Counted from the first letter of the stretch, positions 34,801 to 49,800 are shown. The stretch: 64,000 bases of DNA from Bostrychus sinensis (GCA_020698575.1 CM036253.1:34817719-34881718); one strand, 5' to 3'. Numbers and translations are program-made. The notes: generated from the sequence alone by a model not told the origin.

Positions 34801-37800
34801 CACTTCTCATGAGGAGTCTCCACTGGAGCTGAAGTGATGCTGCACACGTGCTCCAAGGCAAAGACCACTGGACGCATCAACGCTGAGTGCTTCTCCCTCA
34901 TGATGGCAATCTTTTCATCTCTGCAGCAGCACACAGGTAGAGCACCACACAAATATCAAAATCAATTTATCTTAACTGTTTCACTCACACACATATCAAA
35001 TGTTTGGAAGATGGGTGTCAGCCTTCTAATGTTTTAAATTCAACTATCATTCACCAATTCAAGAACATGATATATGAGTGATAGCTGGAAGCAGAACATA
35101 TAATAATGAGATTCTCTTTGTTTACAAAGAGAATGGATAGGATTAGGAATGAGTACATTAGAGGGACAGCTCATGTCAGATGTTTTGGAGACAAAGTCAA
35201 AGAGGCCAGAATGAGGTGGTTTGGACATGTACAGAGGGATAGTGAACATACACTGCCTGGTCAAAAAAGTCATCACCTGGATTTAACTAAGCAATTACTG
35301 TATGATCTGTGTTTGCTGCAGTTGGTCAGGTTCAGCAATGTTATGTGCCCAAAGAATGAGGTCAACTGACTACCTGAATAACCGGATTATTCCATCGCTG
35401 GATTTTTTCTATCCTGATGGCATGGGCATATTCCAAGATGACAATGCCAGGATTCATGGGGCTCAAATTGTGAAAGAGTGGTTCAGGGACCATGAGACAT
35501 CATTTTTAAACCACAGAGTCCAGACATTAGCCCCATTGAGAATATTTGGAATGTGCTGGAGAAGACTGTGCGCAGTGGTCTGACTCTCCCATCATCAATA
35601 CAAGATCTTGGCGAAAATTTAATGCAATGCCGGATGGAAATAAACGCTGTGAAATTGCAAAAGCTTACTGAAACAATGCCACAGTAGATGCATGCCATAA
35701 TCTACTAAAGGCAGTCCAACTAAATATTTGTGTTTTCATGTTCGTGTTTCTATATTGGTCTTTGGTCAGGCAGTGTATGCAGAAGGATGCTGAAGTTAGA
35801 GCTGCCAGGCGGGAGGCCTAGAAGAAGACCAAAGAAGTGATTTATGAATGCAGTGAAAGAGGACTAAGTTGGCTAGTGGGAGAGACAAGGATGCAGAAGA
35901 TAGGGTTAAATGAAGGCAGATGTTTCACTGAAGTGACACCTAAAAAGAAGTCCAAAATATTTGGCTAGACTGTTCCAGACAGCGCCTTCTGTCTAACTCA
36001 GACCTTAGCCCAGTCATTGTGCTACAAAAATGAATGTTCTGTCAAGCCAAACCATCTATGGAAATAGACTATAAACACTTTTAGTGTTTATAGATATAAT
36101 GGCCGATCATCAAACATCATTTGAAAGTTGATCTCCAACTTCTGTTAACCATAAACCAAAGTAACAGTACTTTATTGAAGCATGGAGCTCTAAAATGTGA
36201 GTCCAAGGGGAGCGTGAGCTGACCTGCGCAGTGTGTTATTGTTCTGCACCCTCTTCACTTCATCTTCAAGCTGTTGGATCCTTCTCATCACGTGCATGTG
36301 CTGCTGCTGCAGGACTCCAAGCCACAGTTCGTCCCAGAGAAGAGTGACACGACGCAGCTCTCCCACCAGCTGCTGCACCTGTCAAGAGTACACAAGTTCG
36401 GTCAGCACAGGCCAGAATCCTTCACACCCATCTCATATTATCGGCCTGTACCTGCAGCACCATAACCGGGTTAGCCAGGGACAGCTTCTCCACGATCTTG
36501 CTGTAGCAGTCCTGCATCATGGCCTGGTCTGGGCTGAAGCTCTGCTCCTCTGAGGACCCTCCCTGTCTGCTGCTTTCCGGCTGCTCCTCCTCCTCCTCAC
36601 CCAGACAGTCTCCCTGCATGCTGCCCAGGAAGGTGGGCAGGGCCGATGGCAGTTTGCTCCCTGTCAGCACAGTAAATTAGCAAACAACCCTTTCCTGTGT
36701 CGATAAATCATCTAATATACATATGAATTGTGGGCTGTTTTATTAATAACATTTTGCATTATATTTGTTTAAATGTAAGTGTTATGGTTATTTAGGCTAG
36801 ATAATGCACAAGCCTACCTGCACTCTGAGCTTCCCCTCCCAATGACAGAGATCCCACTATAGCAGGGTACAGGATGAGGTGGGGGGAGTCCTGTGCTACT
36901 CGACACAGCAGGCTGCAGATGCTCTGCCGGATGTAGGCCTCTGGGTGGTTCAGACGGGAGAAAAGCTGCGGGATGATGGCTAAAGAACAATGGAAGGTTA
37001 ATGGCATTATGAGAGTTGTTAATTCAGAATGACATTAATGGATTGGTGGAGACCCCCTACCTCTCCACGGGGCAGTTGGGGTGGAGGCGAGGCCAACCTC
37101 CAGACCTTCTCTAAGCTCTCCAGCATGTTTCACCAACAAACGGAGGAGGCGCAGAGTGGCCATCACTATCAGATCATCATTGCTTTGCTTACTGCTGTTA
37201 CAGGACAGGATGAGTTTAGGGTCGTTCTCATCCAAAGGTACCTACAAAACAACAGAAGACACTGGTCTTGAGCACAAACACTACAGTCCACCGTCACTAA
37301 AATCCCCCAGCTGTGGTATGGAGACAGGCGTGACATTACCTGTCCAGCGTTCAGTTTAAGGAAGGTAAAGTAGGCCTGGCAGGAAACGCGGTAGAGGCCA
37401 AAGATGCGGTCCACCACACGCCTCCACACCCTAATGAGACCATCAGCGATGGGCTGGCCCATTTCAACCAGCCAGGGACACGAGGTAGTGAGCTGACGCC
37501 AAATCACATCCACCATGTCATCTTCGTCATCCTCTTGTTGAAGAGCCATGTCTTCATCCTGACACACAAATACAGCTGTGTTTAGAGCTCCAGCCATCAC
37601 AAGTTTGTACTCATTACTATGTTATGCAAATAGCAGCGAGTCCTGTACCTGGATGCCAGTGGGCCGACACATGGCCTGTCCCAGAACGCTGAAGATGGTA
37701 CTCTTATCTTCTTCACTGGTACCTTCGGGGAGCAGCTCCTCAATCTCTCTCTTTTCGCCCGGCAGAAGAGGCAGTCCTTCCCCTTGGCTGAGAGAAGAAA

Positions 37801-40800
37801 AGGATTGAATTCGAAGCCTTTAAAGAGAGACTAATCTGATGTGCGTTTCACTAACCTAGCGTTATCCACCACCTTCCTGCCCCAGCGGTAGCTCCAGCTG
37901 GCCAGAGCTGCCCAGGACTTGGCCATCTCTGGAGCCAGACTGGTGGACAGCTGGTAGAGTTGGCCCAAAACATAGTCTGCCTCTCCAACACCCACATTCA
38001 CTACAAAGAGAGAGGGCTCTTAATCCCCAAAGACCTTTAGGAATCTTTCAACACTTGTTTTCAGATTTATAATAGAGGATAGATTTCGTGGTTACCTGAA
38101 GTCTCAGCAGTGATCTGTGGAATGCCCTGATCTTCCAGAGGGAACTCCAGCAGAGCTGCAATGTTTTGGCTCAGAGAAGACATGCTGCTCACACTATAGG
38201 ACGAGTTCACTACTCCTGACTTCTTTACCACCTACAATAACAGGGAAGCAATGATTTAGTTTCCTTTTGTAGAGACAACTCTATTAGCTAGTTGGAAAAG
38301 TGAATGAAGAATTATAAATCTGTACAGATGATTCTGGAGATCATTCATTCCTGCTGCCATAAGACTGTATAACACCCCCTGTTAAATGTTAATGGGCACT
38401 TTATTATCATCACTACTAACTTTTAACTATCATAAAATATGTTTTTGAATGATTTTTACATTGTGTATATTTGTATGCTACCAGACACTTGAATTTCTCC
38501 TTATGGGGATGAATAAAGTATCTATCTCTCCATCTATCTATCTATGAAATTACTGGGGTGTGACAAGATTCTTATGAAGGTAAAAAAATGGTCTTATCTC
38601 AGGATCAGGTTCAGTTTGCACTTTTTACAGGGGAGAAGCTAGTCAGTTGAGTTCAGTTTGTGGCAAAACATTTAGTAGTATTTATGTTCTTCAAATAATA
38701 GTGGTAATTACCATTCAGTACACATTGATTTTAGAAATGCACCTAAATATTTTGCTTTTTATAATTTTCAGGTGAATTAATTACATGTTTCATTTGTGTA
38801 AAATACATATTTCAGTAGAGTAAAAATCTCCTTCTCGTTAACCCAGTCTGGTGTCTTGTCTCATCTCATGGGATATGTGTCTTGTCACACCCCTAGAAAT
38901 GATAGTAAGCTAAATTCAGTAAACTTGCCTGTTTGAGCTGAGGCGTCATGTCCTTCCAGTCTGCCAGCAGCCATTTGCACAGCGTGAGCAGAGACCTGCA
39001 GGAGGCGCTCTCGTTCTTCCTCCCACTGCAGTAGGTTAGGGCAATCTTGCTGAGCATCTCCATGGCTGCAGTTGACTGACCTGCACAGGGTGGAGAGTAG
39101 GTGGAGTATTTATGATCAGGGATTAACAGTGGACTGGACTGGTGCAGTTCTTGAGACCAAACATTCCCAGTACATCATGAAATAATTTTTTGATAATTAA
39201 ACATAGATTTATGTACACTAAATAAGACTCTGACCTGCGGTTCTGAGGACCTTAGCTTTCTCGATCTCCAGCTCTGGGCCCCATGTCTCTTGGAGGGAAG
39301 TGTCCAGAGAGAGGTGTCTGAGAATGGTGCTGAGCTCCTCCTCTGGGCCTTCCTCTAGAGCTCTGTCACCACACTTACTCAGCAGACGCCACGCCAGACA
39401 AATGTTCCCCTTTTTACGGGCGAATTTGATAGCAGTCAGACAAAGCTGCATAAGGTGTCCATCTATGGAGGAAGAGGAACCTAGACAAGAAAAAGAATCA
39501 TGATCAGGAACAAATAGTCTATGATATGCAATGCTCCTCTTGCAGCAAGACTTGCGTACACAGAAAACTATTCTTATGCATGTATTATCTTTATATTCTT
39601 AGCTTTTGAAGAGATTCTGAATTTACAAACAAAATTCCCAAAATGTTAAAATGGTTTGAAAATTTAAAATAGAAAATAAATAAGATCATCATTTCATGAA
39701 AAATACAAGTCTCCAGTGAGGCTGGAAAAGTAAGAAGTACAAATTCAAATCAGCTGAAGAGTTTTTTGCAATTATCTATAAAGACATACACTATATTGCC
39801 AAAAGTATTAGCTCATCTGCCTTTACATATGAACTTAAGTGAAATCCCATTCTTAATCCTTAGGGTTTAATATGACATTGGCCCACCTTTTGCAGCTATA
39901 ACAGCTTAAATTCTTCTGCACACCTGGCCATGGAAGTGTTTGGAACAGCTGAATTCAATTATTTGGGGGGGGGGGGGGGGGGTGAGTGAATACTTTTGGC
40001 AATATAGTGTACTATAGCTCTACTTCCTGCTTCTGTACAGTGCAGACGTGTCTTCTCACTGCTCCTGCTCTGTCTAGTGCTTGCTCCTTTTTTTGTCTTG
40101 TCAGACTTTTCTTTTTGACCCCCTGCTTTGCTGTGCTCCTGAAAATACTCAAAATGGAATTGATTAACTGGTCACTCAGCGCTATAGACAAAATTTTACT
40201 CCAAAAGTGTGCGCACCAGGGGAACCTGCCTGCCCGGACTTGAGCGTGACGCCTGGAACAGCTGGCAAGTTGTGTGCCTGGAAGCCCCGTCTGTGGAGGA
40301 TGTGGATTTATTCATATTTAGAATTTTGATGGCAGGGTACCTATTCCTCGGCCCTGGGACTGCCCTATCGGAAGATTTGTAGGACAGCTGCCAGCAAATT
40401 CACCCAGCTGCTGTCTGTGGAAATTAAAGAGTGCTTTGGGGATGTGAGTGACCGACTTAAAGTATTACATCAGAGAGTGGCACAGACTGAGGCCGTGACA
40501 TCTCAGCCCAGACTGTGGAGACTGGACACCATCGGAAATGTCAAAGTCACTCCATGAACTGGATGTACGCTAGTGATGCTGAGGTCCAGAACTGATTGAC
40601 TGATCATGATCCGGACAAAATTAACCGAAGATCAGCCTAAATGGATTAAAATATTGTTTAGCCCCTTCTTTTCCCTTGGTTAGGAAGTCAGCTTGACAGC
40701 TGGGTCTTCTTATCTCTAACTGTGCACTGCCATCTCTCCCTTCAAGGACAAGCCACAAAACTGAACTTGTAAACATTTAAGTCATGGCTCCAACATTCTT

Positions 40801-43800
40801 AAAACACAAGCTCTGACTCTTACTTGCACCCCATGTTTATCTATGCTTTGCAAAACTGTATTTAACTTTCTGGAGAGCGTGACGGTGCTCGTAGTAGCTT
40901 CGGCCCGGAGGCTTGCTCCAAACACAATTTCACTGTACTTTTTGTGCATGTGACAATAAACTTATCTATCTCTGTAGTATTGCTATTGGGTGTGTAATCA
41001 TAATCATTATCTTCAGACCCATAAGAAGCACTGCAAAGAAATGTGGATGATTCTGTACTAGAAATCGCTGCATGGAAAGGAGAAATCACATGATCCAGAA
41101 ACAATAGGCCAAAGGCCATTTAAAAAAACACTATGCAGAAAAATGTTCTATGGTCAGACCCAGTGGATCATGTTCACATACAACTTCTTCGCATGATATA
41201 GCTCCAACAGCATTTATATAGTTGTGGGTGTGTGGTGGTGGTGGACAGTAACACTACATAACAAATTCAGTAGAATTCAATTTGAATAATACTGCTTAAA
41301 AGGAGACCTATTATGCTAAGTTGACTTTTTTAGCTTCAGTTTACATGTGCAAATTCAGAGATGATCAGGAGGCAGCACTGTCTGTAAAGGGCTTTAGTCA
41401 CAAAAGGGCTTAGCCATGCGGCACTCTTTCCACCTCTACTTTGCTACTACTTTCCAGTGTTTGCAATGCATAGTTATGGTTGGCCATGGGCTGCCACAGG
41501 AGCAGCCAACAGGTGCAGAGAGAAGCTTTTTCAGTCGAGAGAAAGCGCCCAAAAATGTTTAATAAATATGAATCCTTTTTAGTTATAAAGTGTGAAATTT
41601 AGGGGTGCGTAACAATACAGCTACTATATCTATTGTTTATTCCTATAATACAACTATATCAATTCCCATTACCTTGTATCAAATCGTATCATTTTCTAGG
41701 TAATGTATATTGATATACATGAAAAAAAAAAAACATCGTAATAATATTGTAAATATCAATATTGAAAATTAGCATGTTAAAAAAAAAACAGATACGCCTT
41801 TATGAGATATGATTTTTGTGTTTTTAATAAAATAAAATGTTATATTCAATGCTGCTTTGCTCCCTGTTTGCTGGACATAATCAAATCTGACAGCAATACA
41901 AGATTTGAGAGTATACTTTAATGATTTTTAGCAAAAAGTTGCTCTATCGATTGTATCAATAAGGTATTAAATTGAATCGTATCTTTTTAAATTAGCCAAT
42001 ATTGTTCTTGTATCAGATTGAAACAATTCTTATTGATACGTATCAAATTGTTTTATGACATCCCTAGTGAAATACTAGTCTCCAAAATTGTTTGGAAAAG
42101 TCTGAACAAAAGCACAATACGGGACCTTCAATAATTCTGACCTGGGACCTTTTATAAGACTTCTTTAAGACCAGCTCTTTGGTCTGGAGCACAGTCTGTT
42201 GGAGCTTTTACATTTGATAATTTGGTTTGAGCCAAATAAAAAAAGTCCACAAGTGCTGCAGCCAACAGTGCAGGTGTAAAAGCATCTATCACACTTACCC
42301 CTGAGTTTGTGGAGGAGCTGTTTTTGGAACATGGTGTATCGAAGAACTTGAAGGAACGGCCAAACATCCTGCTGCTTACAGGAACTCACTGCCTCACTGT
42401 ACAGTGGAATCACACACTCCTGCAAAAACAGTTCCATTTTACTCCAGTGTAGGCAGAGACAAGTGGACAGGTAAAGTAGGATGAAGTGAAAGGTGTCCTT
42501 ACTTCCTGAGAAGCGAGTGTGTTCTCCAGAGTGCTGGTACAGTAAAGCTGCAGCAGGGGGTGTGTGGGTAAGGCATCAGAAAGGGTGAGTGTGGAGAGGC
42601 GGAGGGGGCCCAAGCAGATCCGGCCGGTCTGTTTCAGGCAGCGCACCAGTGTCCTGCAGGATCACATATCATTTATTACAACATCATCAGGATATGTTCT
42701 AAAAAGCAGATTTGGTGTGTGCTTACTCTGGACTGGCTGTGGAGAGCTGCTCCGGTGGCTGCTCGGCTTTGGTCATGGCACTCACAGCACTGCGCAGGAC
42801 CTGCACCTCAATGGCTCTGTGCAGCTCCGAAGGGTCTGGGCTCATGGAGGGCAGCAGCTTCTTCAGGTCTGACAAAACCACATGCTCGCTGTTATCAGAT
42901 GCTGAGGCTCACTTTTCACTGATCTCTCAAAGTTTCTTATTTTACTAGTATCGGCGTCAGCAGGTATCAGTAAGTCCAATTTAATGCTTTTCAATACCAT
43001 TAACATTTTAAAATCGCAGCAGCTTAAATTGTCAAAATTGATTTGCAAGTATAAAGTAGTAAAAAATACTTGCAATAATAATAGAGTCCGACGGATATGG
43101 ATTTTTTGAGGCAGATGCTGATACTGATATTAGGTAACAAAAAAAATACCGATATCCAATACATCAGGCGATACAGTTATACATTAGGAAAAAGTATTTT
43201 CAAGCATTTTTCTTTCTGCTCTTGTTTACATGAATATGGCGTGTACACCCCAGGCCACTTTATTAGACTAAACATCTTTTTAAAATGTCGAAGAAAGTTG
43301 CTTATTGTTCTTTATGTTGATTGTTATGTAGGTTGGGTAGTGGTGTGAGGAGTATTATGTACTTTATGTATTATATTCATTTTATTTAGCTTTAACTAAA
43401 TTTGTTTAACTTAAATTTCATTTAAACTTGCTCTGTGGGTAGAGCATTGGGAGAACTACAAAATGCATTCTGAATTTTTGTTCTGAGGTTTTATGGCAGA
43501 GAAATTAGCAAAAAAAACTCTTATTGCCTTTTTGAGCTTTTTAAGCCATGAGAAGGTGATTTGGGGAGTTTCCTATGAACTGCAGAGAAAGAGCCAAACT
43601 GTTTGGAAACACCAGCACGCCCTTTGCTGGACAAATAGCAGAAGGCCTTCATTTGCAAGTAAACAGGTCTTATTCCAGCACTCAGTATAAATAATACTGT
43701 TTATATTGATGGATAACCAACAATTTTCAAATGGGCTATATATATATATCGGTCGGGCACTAATAAAAATTATAATAACCTTAAAGCACCAACAATGTTG

Positions 43801-46800
43801 AATGTCAAACATCCAATGTTTGGGTAATGTGGTCCCACTGGAACCAAACTCATTCCACCAGACTGTCACACTAGTGTAGGCCACAAATACGGTAAATTAT
43901 TATTTATATACACATTTATATTCACGACTAAAACAAATGTCAGCAATTTTAATACATACCCATTTTATATTTTAATGCCTATTGTTATCAAATTAAATGT
44001 TTTGTAATGCCATTTAAAAGGCCTTAATTTTTGCAAAATCAATTTAATGGCTTTTAATGCTTTTTAATGTCCCGCAGGAAGCCTGAGTATTGTTCCTTAA
44101 CCCATAAATTAAATCATAACATAGGAATCATTTCTAATACTCATTCAGTTACACACATACTCGGCACTTGCTGGTGTGTATTGACACACACCTATGTTTT
44201 CAATCCCATCAGTCTGCAAATCCTCTGCCTTTTAGCGTGCAGTGATTTGCATATTACATTTTGCATAGGTTTTGATCCAACCCTTTCCATTTATCCAGAC
44301 CAGGAGATTCAGAGAAAATTCTTCTTTGCAATATTAAAACTTTCTTTACAGGCCCTTACCCAGCTTGTCCTTGCCAGACGACAGCGAGCTACAATCCTCC
44401 CCTGGCAGCAGCTCCAGCTGAGCCCTGCACTCCTCCAGATCTCCGGCCTCAAAATGGCTCAGGGCCTTGAGATAGTTGAAGTCAGTCTTCAGGCTAATGC
44501 TGTGTGGATTAGCGGAATTCTGTTTGAGCGAGTGGATGCTGGCCTGCCACTCCTTTACTGAGTCCCAGTCACTCAAAGCTATGTAGCACTGACAGGCTTT
44601 GTTAGCCAGAAAACTCAGCACTTCAGGAGAGCATTCACTGGCCTTCAGCAGCAGAGTCTTCTTACTGTCACCTGAAAAATTAGGAATATAGTCAATCAGA
44701 TGACAGCAAAAGGGAGTTGTACAAGCTTGGATATATATAATTTATATGATCTACTACTTTCAATCAAGTACCGCTCAGTTTGGAGCAAGCACTGCCAACA
44801 GGTGGACTATAGTTGAGATCCAGGCTGCGAGAGGCTTTAATCAGGACAGGAAAACAACTCCCATAATACACAATTATGTAAAACACAGCTTGATATAGCT
44901 AAATTTCATTTTTGAGCAGGCATGTAAAAGGGCTGCTGTTAATGTTCCAGTATTTAACTAGTACTGAACCAGTACTGGACAGTTATTTTGACAAATTTAA
45001 AAATTACTTAAATCTGAGGGGTATGAAGAGAGTTGTGTGTCTGTCTGTAGCTGCAGGTTACTTGAATCCCCAGCAGCTAGCGGTTACCTGCAGACAGGCT
45101 ACAGCACATTTAAAGTGGGCTTGATAATGGCGGATTTATTCATTTGTTTAATTATCAGATTATTAGCACAATTGATCTGTGTCATTTATGACCTGCTGCT
45201 ACTAGAAAGCACCTTGAGACAACTTTGGCGCTATATAAAATGATTAACCCATTATACATACGAAACCCATACATTACCAAAAAATATATATTTTCAGCCA
45301 ATTTTTAAAGTAGTAAGAAAAAAAAGGTTTGACGCTGGATGTATAGTATACTACTGCACAAAACTGTAGACAAGGATCATATTTCCACACCTTTTTAGGA
45401 CCTTCCTTTTTTATTTGAAGTTTTCCTCGTAAGATTTCTGCTTCCATTTCCTTTTTTTGCTAATTTTTAGGGACAACACTATTCTTCACAGGAACACACT
45501 TCAGATAAACAGTTTTGGTTCCCAAAATATTTAGATTTGATATATGAAAGCCACAGATGGCACCTGCAGCTCTGGGAGGAAACTTGTCAGCCTGTAGATT
45601 AGCATCAGTGCAGGCTGAGCTCACACAGCCCCTGTGCTTCAGCAGCTCTTTCAATCATGATCAGACAAACAACACCATATAAGAACTGCTTAGCCCAGGT
45701 CTATGGCAAGAGACAGTGAACCCCACTTCAGACCAAGGAGAAATTGTGGGATGTGGAGTGGGAGAGAGCCAGGGGCTCAGTGAGGCTTAACCCATGCCCA
45801 AGTTGGTTTCTTTAGGTTATTGTCCATTTGTAATAAATTGAATAGCTCTCCTCAATACAAGCTCTGTCTCATCTTGTGCTTTTACCATTGCACAAGTGGA
45901 CACAAAATTACAGACAGAGGAGACATGCTGAAGGATTACCAAAATTAGCAGCCATAGACCAACTGCAAGTCTGTGGGAAACACTGCACTGGGTCCTAAAA
46001 GAGGGCTCACCCCAGAGAGGGGCTACCCATGTGCCATGCTGCGCCGCTAAAACAGGAACCTATTTTGCTAATGGAAACACAGTACTAGGTATCTACTGCT
46101 CCAGTGTAACTATGAGTATTTTAATACATTAATTGTACTTGTATTACCGTTGGTGCTATGTTTGGGGCTGCTGTTGCTGGACAGTTTGAGCAGAGGAGAA
46201 CCACTTTTGATGGAACAGTCCACTCCAGTGGCAGAAGACAGCTGGTCCTGGTACTCCAGGGCGGCCTTCTCAAACCTGTTTTTATCAAATCATTAACAAA
46301 ATACATCATGTCCTGAGAGCTTGGGTCTAATGACTGAAAGTAGGTTCGGCGCCTTCTCACTGCAACATCCCTTTACTAAACACTACAGTGAAGCCCGAAA
46401 TTATTCATACCCCTGGTAAATTCTGACTTAAACTTTTATTCAACCAGCAAGTTTTTTTTTTTTTTTACCTAAAATGACACCGTCTTATTATCTTTTGGGA
46501 GAAGCCTATGTACAAGAGGTATCATTGTGGAAAAAATTTCTCAGCTTTTTTTTTTACATTTGAACAAAAAGTGGCATGTCCAAAATTATTCATACCCACT
46601 GCAAACTGTCACAGTCTATGGGAAAATCCAAAGTTCTATACCATTCCAAATAGTCCGTGCTCTTCTAAAGAATCCTAATTACCCTGATTCATTGGAAATA
46701 GCTGTTTTAATCAACACAACAGGTGAAGAACAGAAGCTCTCTGCTGTTGGTTTGTGGACAGTCATGGCTAAGACAAAGGAGCTCTCTGAGGACCTGCGGC

Positions 46801-49800
46801 TGCGCATTGTGTCTGCTCACAAGTCAGGAAAGGGCTATAAGACCATATCAAAATGTTTTGAAGTCCCAGTGGCTACAGTGCAAAGTATTATTAAAAAATA
46901 CAAGACGTTCTGCACTGTGACAAATCTCAGAGGACGTGGTCGGAAGCCAAAAGTGACGCCTGTGCTGGCCAGGAGAAGAGTGAGAGAGCTAAAAAAGAAT
47001 CCAGGGATCACCACCAAGGCCATCCTGATGAATCTGGGCTCTGCTGGTGGCAACATCTGAAGGCAGACAGTCCAACACACACTGCACACCGCTGGGTTCC
47101 ATGAACGCAGACCAAGGAGGACACCACTTCTCCTTGGCCTTTGCAAATGCTCATCTGAACAAAGGAGACTTCTGGTCTTCTGTTTTATGGTCAGATGAAA
47201 AAAAATGTAATTGTTAGGCCACAATGATGTATCCTTCATTTGGCGTAAAAAAGGAGAAGCCTTCAACCCTAAGAATACCATCCCCACTGTCAAACCTGGT
47301 GGTGGGAACCTAATGTTTTGGGGGTGTTTTTCAGCTGGTGGACCAGGGAACCTAATCACAGTAAACAGCACCATGAAAAAGGAGCAATACATCAAAATTC
47401 TCAACAACATCATCAGGCAGTCTGCAGAGAAACTTGGCCTTGGGCACCAGTGGACATTTCAGCACGACAATGACCCAAAACACACAGCAAAAGTGGTGAA
47501 GAAATGGCAAGCAGACAAAAACATTATCGTTTTGCAGTGGCCCAGCCAGAGAATTGAGAATCTGTGGAGGGAGCTAAAGATCAGGGTGATGACAAAGAGA
47601 CCCTCAACCTGAAAGAGTTGGAGCTCATTGCTAAAGATGAATGGGCAAAAATACCAAGGAGACATGCAAAAAGCTGGTCAGCAATTATAGGAAGCGTTTA
47701 ATTGCTGTAATAGCCAATAAAGGCTTTTCTGTTGATTATTGAGAAGGGTATGAATAATTTTGGACATGCCACTTTTTGTTTAAATGTAAATAAAAGCTGA
47801 GAAATATTTTTCCCACAATGATACCTCTTATACATCTTATTATCTTTTGGGAGAAGCCTGTGTCATTTCTGGTAAAAAAAAAAACAAAAACTTGATGGTT
47901 GAATAAAAGTTACTTTAAGTCAGAAATTGCTAGGGGTATGAATAATTTCGGGGTTCACTGTATGTTCTACAAACAATATTGAATACACTGTCACAGCGTA
48001 GGTACAGAGAGGTAGGTACTTACCGTCCCTCTGCCTGCAGTGCGACAGAGGCCAGCCACCCCAGGCTCCGACCGGTGCTGGACAGGCTCCAGGAGACCAG
48101 CCCATGAATGGCCTCGGGACAGCGCAGCTCACACAGCGCATCCACCAGCAAAGTCAGAACCACCTCCAGCTCTGGGCCCTGAGAAACATACACCAGGTTT
48201 CAGCACAGAACACTTCAGCCAGTCACATCAAGGCTTACTCACACTGTATTAATGCAGCTTCAACAATCTGTGAGATGAGGATGACAGACAAGCAACACAT
48301 GATGATAATAAAACAAAGACACAGCTGAGGCCTTCACTCAGACTAAGAAAGGAGTTTGGGAGGAGGGTTCCAGATCATTAACAGTCTTACTGACCTGACT
48401 GCTGCTGCTCTTCACTTCTGACAAAAGGTCAAAGCCATGCCGTATGGTAACCGCTGGTTGCCCAGACAGCAGCCCAACCCTCATGAGGGCCAGCCGGATC
48501 CTGGTCAGCCAGTCCTGACATGTCTGTCGGTTAGTGTAGAAAAAAGTCCTGATCGCCTGAGTCACACAGAGGAAAAGATCAGTATAATTACAATGATTAA
48601 AACCCAGACTGTGTCATGTCAGATTTTTGGACAATGAAGATTGTTGGACCTTGGGTGGGGGAGTGAGTGCGTTAGCACACCCCTCGTAGGCGTTATACAT
48701 GAGTTTGTCCAGGTTCTCCAGGTACTGCAGCAGCAGGGCCAGACGCAGCTGGTTGGAGTGATGACAGTCTCCATCAGTCCCGGGCCCAAACCACACCCCC
48801 ACATCTTGTTCTGGGTTTACGCTGTGGGCCGCCAGGTTGCGGATCATTCCTGGAACACAATATTCAATCACTGTCTCTGATATGTGCAAAAGCAAGTGTC
48901 TCATTGTGTGTAGCATTGTGGACTGTACGGTATTTAACAGTAGTTTCCCTGAGTTTTCCTCATTCTCCCAGTCACCATAACTGCGCATTTACACGCTTAT
49001 TAAAGGAGCAGACTTTGGGCTGGACTCACACTGAGATCAGAGTAAAATAACTTCACACTGAGTCCAACAGAAGAAGACTTAACCTGTTCCAGAGCAGGGT
49101 AGCTGTGTGGAGTCTGTTACCATGACCATTAACATTGCTCTAAACCAAACCTCTTTCTGGTAAGAGAAAACTCTGAGTTTGCTCAAACTAAACTGGAACT
49201 TACCCAGAACTAAACCTAAACCAGCTTCTAGCAACAGGCCTGAGGGGTGTCCAAACTATTTTAATTGAGGGCCATATAATAAAAAATATATGTGGCGGAT
49301 GGTAGGGATGGGCATCGAAACCCGGTTCTTATTTTTCCAATCCATCGGAATTGTATGCCTCCGCCGTTAACGATCCCTCTTATCGATGCTGCTTTGGGCA
49401 GCTGCATTGACATTGATAAAACCTTATCAATTCCCATCCCTAGCGGATGGCCACTCACTGGAGGTGACTCCACAATGAATCATTCTCACAGGTACTTTGG
49501 CAGAAGCTGATTTCTTTTGGCACCAACAAATTTTAAAAAAATTTCTACCTTAATGCTAGATCCATCTCTCACAGTGTTATGGAGGGATTGGTGCATAAAG
49601 CTGTGTGAATATGTAATAACTAAGACATGTTTTTGACTGATTGCCTGCTCCTGCACAAGACCACGTCAATCCCACTCAATCCACAAAGATTTGGGTGGGT
49701 CCCGCAGGATTTCGCCCCTGCTGCAGGCCTCTACTGTGGGGCCCCCCCAAGCCATAGTTTGGACACCCCAAACTACTACATTTACATTAGAGCTGGGACT

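Noticed and set aside
40152..40243. Small gene starting MELINWSL
   Set aside because: The frame is short, sits in a retroelement-like block inside an intron, and matches no family I know.
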